Assembly: GCA_030951065.1 (NCBI GenBank)
Contig: JAUZQH010000039.1
Coordinates: forward strand, 1 to 5,877
Direction: 5' to 3'
DNA length: 5,877 nt
From: Mariprofundus sp.
Lineage (GTDB): Bacteria > Pseudomonadota > Zetaproteobacteria > Mariprofundales > Mariprofundaceae
This document shows positions 4,934 to 5,877 of this stretch, in pieces. Within the stretch, counting starts at the first letter, position 1. The number at the start of each line of letters is the position of its first letter. Position numbers and translations under genes: made by a program. Below the pieces are notes generated by a model. The model was not told the DNA's origin and did no database searches. It worked only from the letters and a program-made list of their open reading frames with translations.

Positions 4934-5877
4934 TCAGGCTAACAGTTTTTCAATTTCTGACTGACTGAGGGGTTGCGGCAGTCTGGCTCCAAGCTGAGAG
5001 ACGACGCGCGCGGCGGCATGCGAACCCAGATGTCCGGCCTGCTGCCAGCTTAGTCCGTTGGTAATGCCGTAAAGCACGCCGGCAGCGTACATGTCACCGG
5101 CACCGGTGGTATCAATGGCTTCTACCTCGACACCCTCGACCGGGAAAGCCTCTCCTTCATGCATGATGATGGAGCCGTTTTTGCCCAGCGTCAGGGCAAC
5201 ATTCCGGCAGTGTTGATGGATGGCATGGGCGCAGTCAATCGGGTCATCCAGCCCGGTCAGTGCGCGTGCTTCTTCCTCGTTACAGAACAGCAGATCCACC
5301 GACCCTTCAATGAGTTCCTTGAACTGATCGCGGCAGATATCGATCAGGAACGGGTCGGAAATGGTTAGAGCCACTTTGACGTGATTGGCTCTGGCAATGT
5401 CAATGGCTTTCAGTGCAGCCGCTTTGGTGGCATCGCCGGCAAACAGATAACCTTCGACATACACATATTCAGCTTGTGCCACTTCTTCAGCCCTGATGTC
5501 ATCTGCACTCAATGAAGATGAGATGCCGAGACTGGTCAACATGGTGCGTTGCGCATCCGGGGTAATCAGGACTACACAGGTGCCGGTCTGGCCCTCTGTC
5601 TGTGGCACTTCGATGGTGATACCCAGCTGTCTCATTTCCCTGAGATAGCGATGACCGAAATCATCCGAGCCGGTTTTGCAGGCATAGGCTGCACTGCCAC
5701 CCATATCGGCGATGCCGACAATGGTATTGGCAGCGGAACCACCGGAGCAGTAATTAATGTGGTGTCCAGCCAGCGCATCGAGAATATTCTTTTGGCGCTG
5801 ATCATCCACCAGCGTCATGACCCCTTTTTCAATACCGGCTGTATCAAGGAATGCATCCTCGCATTGCACCTGTAAAT
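4934..5877 (-). CDS. PfkB-family carbohydrate/nucleoside kinase, probably adenosine kinase (5' end outside window)
   Basis: A ribokinase-fold kinase transferring ATP phosphate to a sugar or nucleoside hydroxyl. Visible are GGSAANT (PfkB signature 1 region, residue 43 counting from codon 5869), the alpha/beta core with [14 protein letters not shown] (the conserved N-x-x-E region) and [16 protein letters not shown] segment [11 protein letters not shown]. Near the C-terminus is [16 protein letters not shown] (253-268), whose GAGD holds the catalytic Asp and anion hole. The start [19 protein letters not shown] matches proteobacterial adenosine-kinase-like proteins, which would convert adenosine to AMP; specificity is inferred. 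GTG 5869 is not the real start: the frame stays open to the window edge (…LQVQCEDAF), and the family has about 15 more residues (NALVD region). It ends 2 bases before the ABM remnant. Confidence 0.88.
   Translation of the reverse strand, partial: LQVQCEDAFLDTAGIEKGVMTLVDDQRQKNILDALAGHHINYCSGGSAANTIVGIADMGGSAAYACKTGSDDFGHRYLREMRQLGITIEVPQTEGQTGTCVVLITPDAQRTMLTSLGISSSLSADDIRAEEVAQAEYVYVEGYLFAGDATKAAALKAIDIARANHVKVALTISDPFLIDICRDQFKELIEGSVDLLFCNEEEARALTGLDDPIDCAHAIHQHCRNVALTLGKNGSIIMHEGEAFPVEGVEVEAIDTTGAGDMYAAGVLYGITNGLSWQQAGHLGSHAAARVVSQLGARLPQPLSQSEIEKLLA

Noticed and set aside
5869..5869. GTG as the true start of the PfkB kinase
   Set aside because: The frame remains open to the window edge with family-like residues upstream, and the usual N-terminal strand would be missing.

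Overview
The window reads as a chromosomal segment of a gammaproteobacterium or close relative of roughly average GC. The main reason is the ribosomal-protein/replication operon rpsF-priB-rpsR-(DUF2232 membrane gene)-rplI-dnaB, whose layout, including a DUF2232 gene between rpsR and rplI, resembles the Pseudomonas-type arrangement. No genus can be named from the sequence alone. Every supported gene lies on the minus strand, so the order of transcription runs from high to low coordinates.

Region 1 (5877-3599) holds a PfkB-family kinase, probably adenosine kinase, cut at its 5' end by the window edge. Next comes the decayed remnant of an antibiotic-biosynthesis-monooxygenase (ABM/LsrG-like) gene, then an iron-containing alcohol dehydrogenase. 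The tight junctions (2 bases kinase/ABM, 4-base GTGA overlap ABM/dehydrogenase) suggest a former three-gene operon whose middle gene has lost one base and its central portion.

Region 2 (3598-3206) holds a small DUF3012-type lipoprotein and, overlapping its stop by four bases, a 42-codon reading frame that looks coding but matches nothing I recognise.

Region 3 (3205-3043) is the control region of the ribosomal-protein operon. It has a plausible sigma-70 promoter with a GC-rich discriminator, then a leader of about 90 bases. The leader can form a strong bulged hairpin or, alternatively, pair the same bases with the rpsF ribosome-binding site. This is where S6:S18 autoregulation is known to act in other bacteria.

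Region 4 (3042-1) is the operon itself: bS6 (TTG start, long Ala/Glu tail), PriB (start inside the end of rpsF), bS18 (long basic N-terminal extension, CxxC...CxxH cysteines), an eight-or-so-pass membrane protein, bL9, and the first 115 codons of the replicative helicase DnaB (probably TTG start, with a perfect 9-bp hairpin near its 5' end). Spacing is short throughout and no intrinsic terminator is visible, so the set is likely co-transcribed. It would tie ribosomal-protein supply to replication-restart and helicase supply.

No tRNA, rRNA, CRISPR array, insertion sequence or phage gene was seen. The most noteworthy items are the ABM pseudogene, the rpsF leader switch and the overlapping 42-codon frame. 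I found no evidence of a wholly new defence or mobile system.
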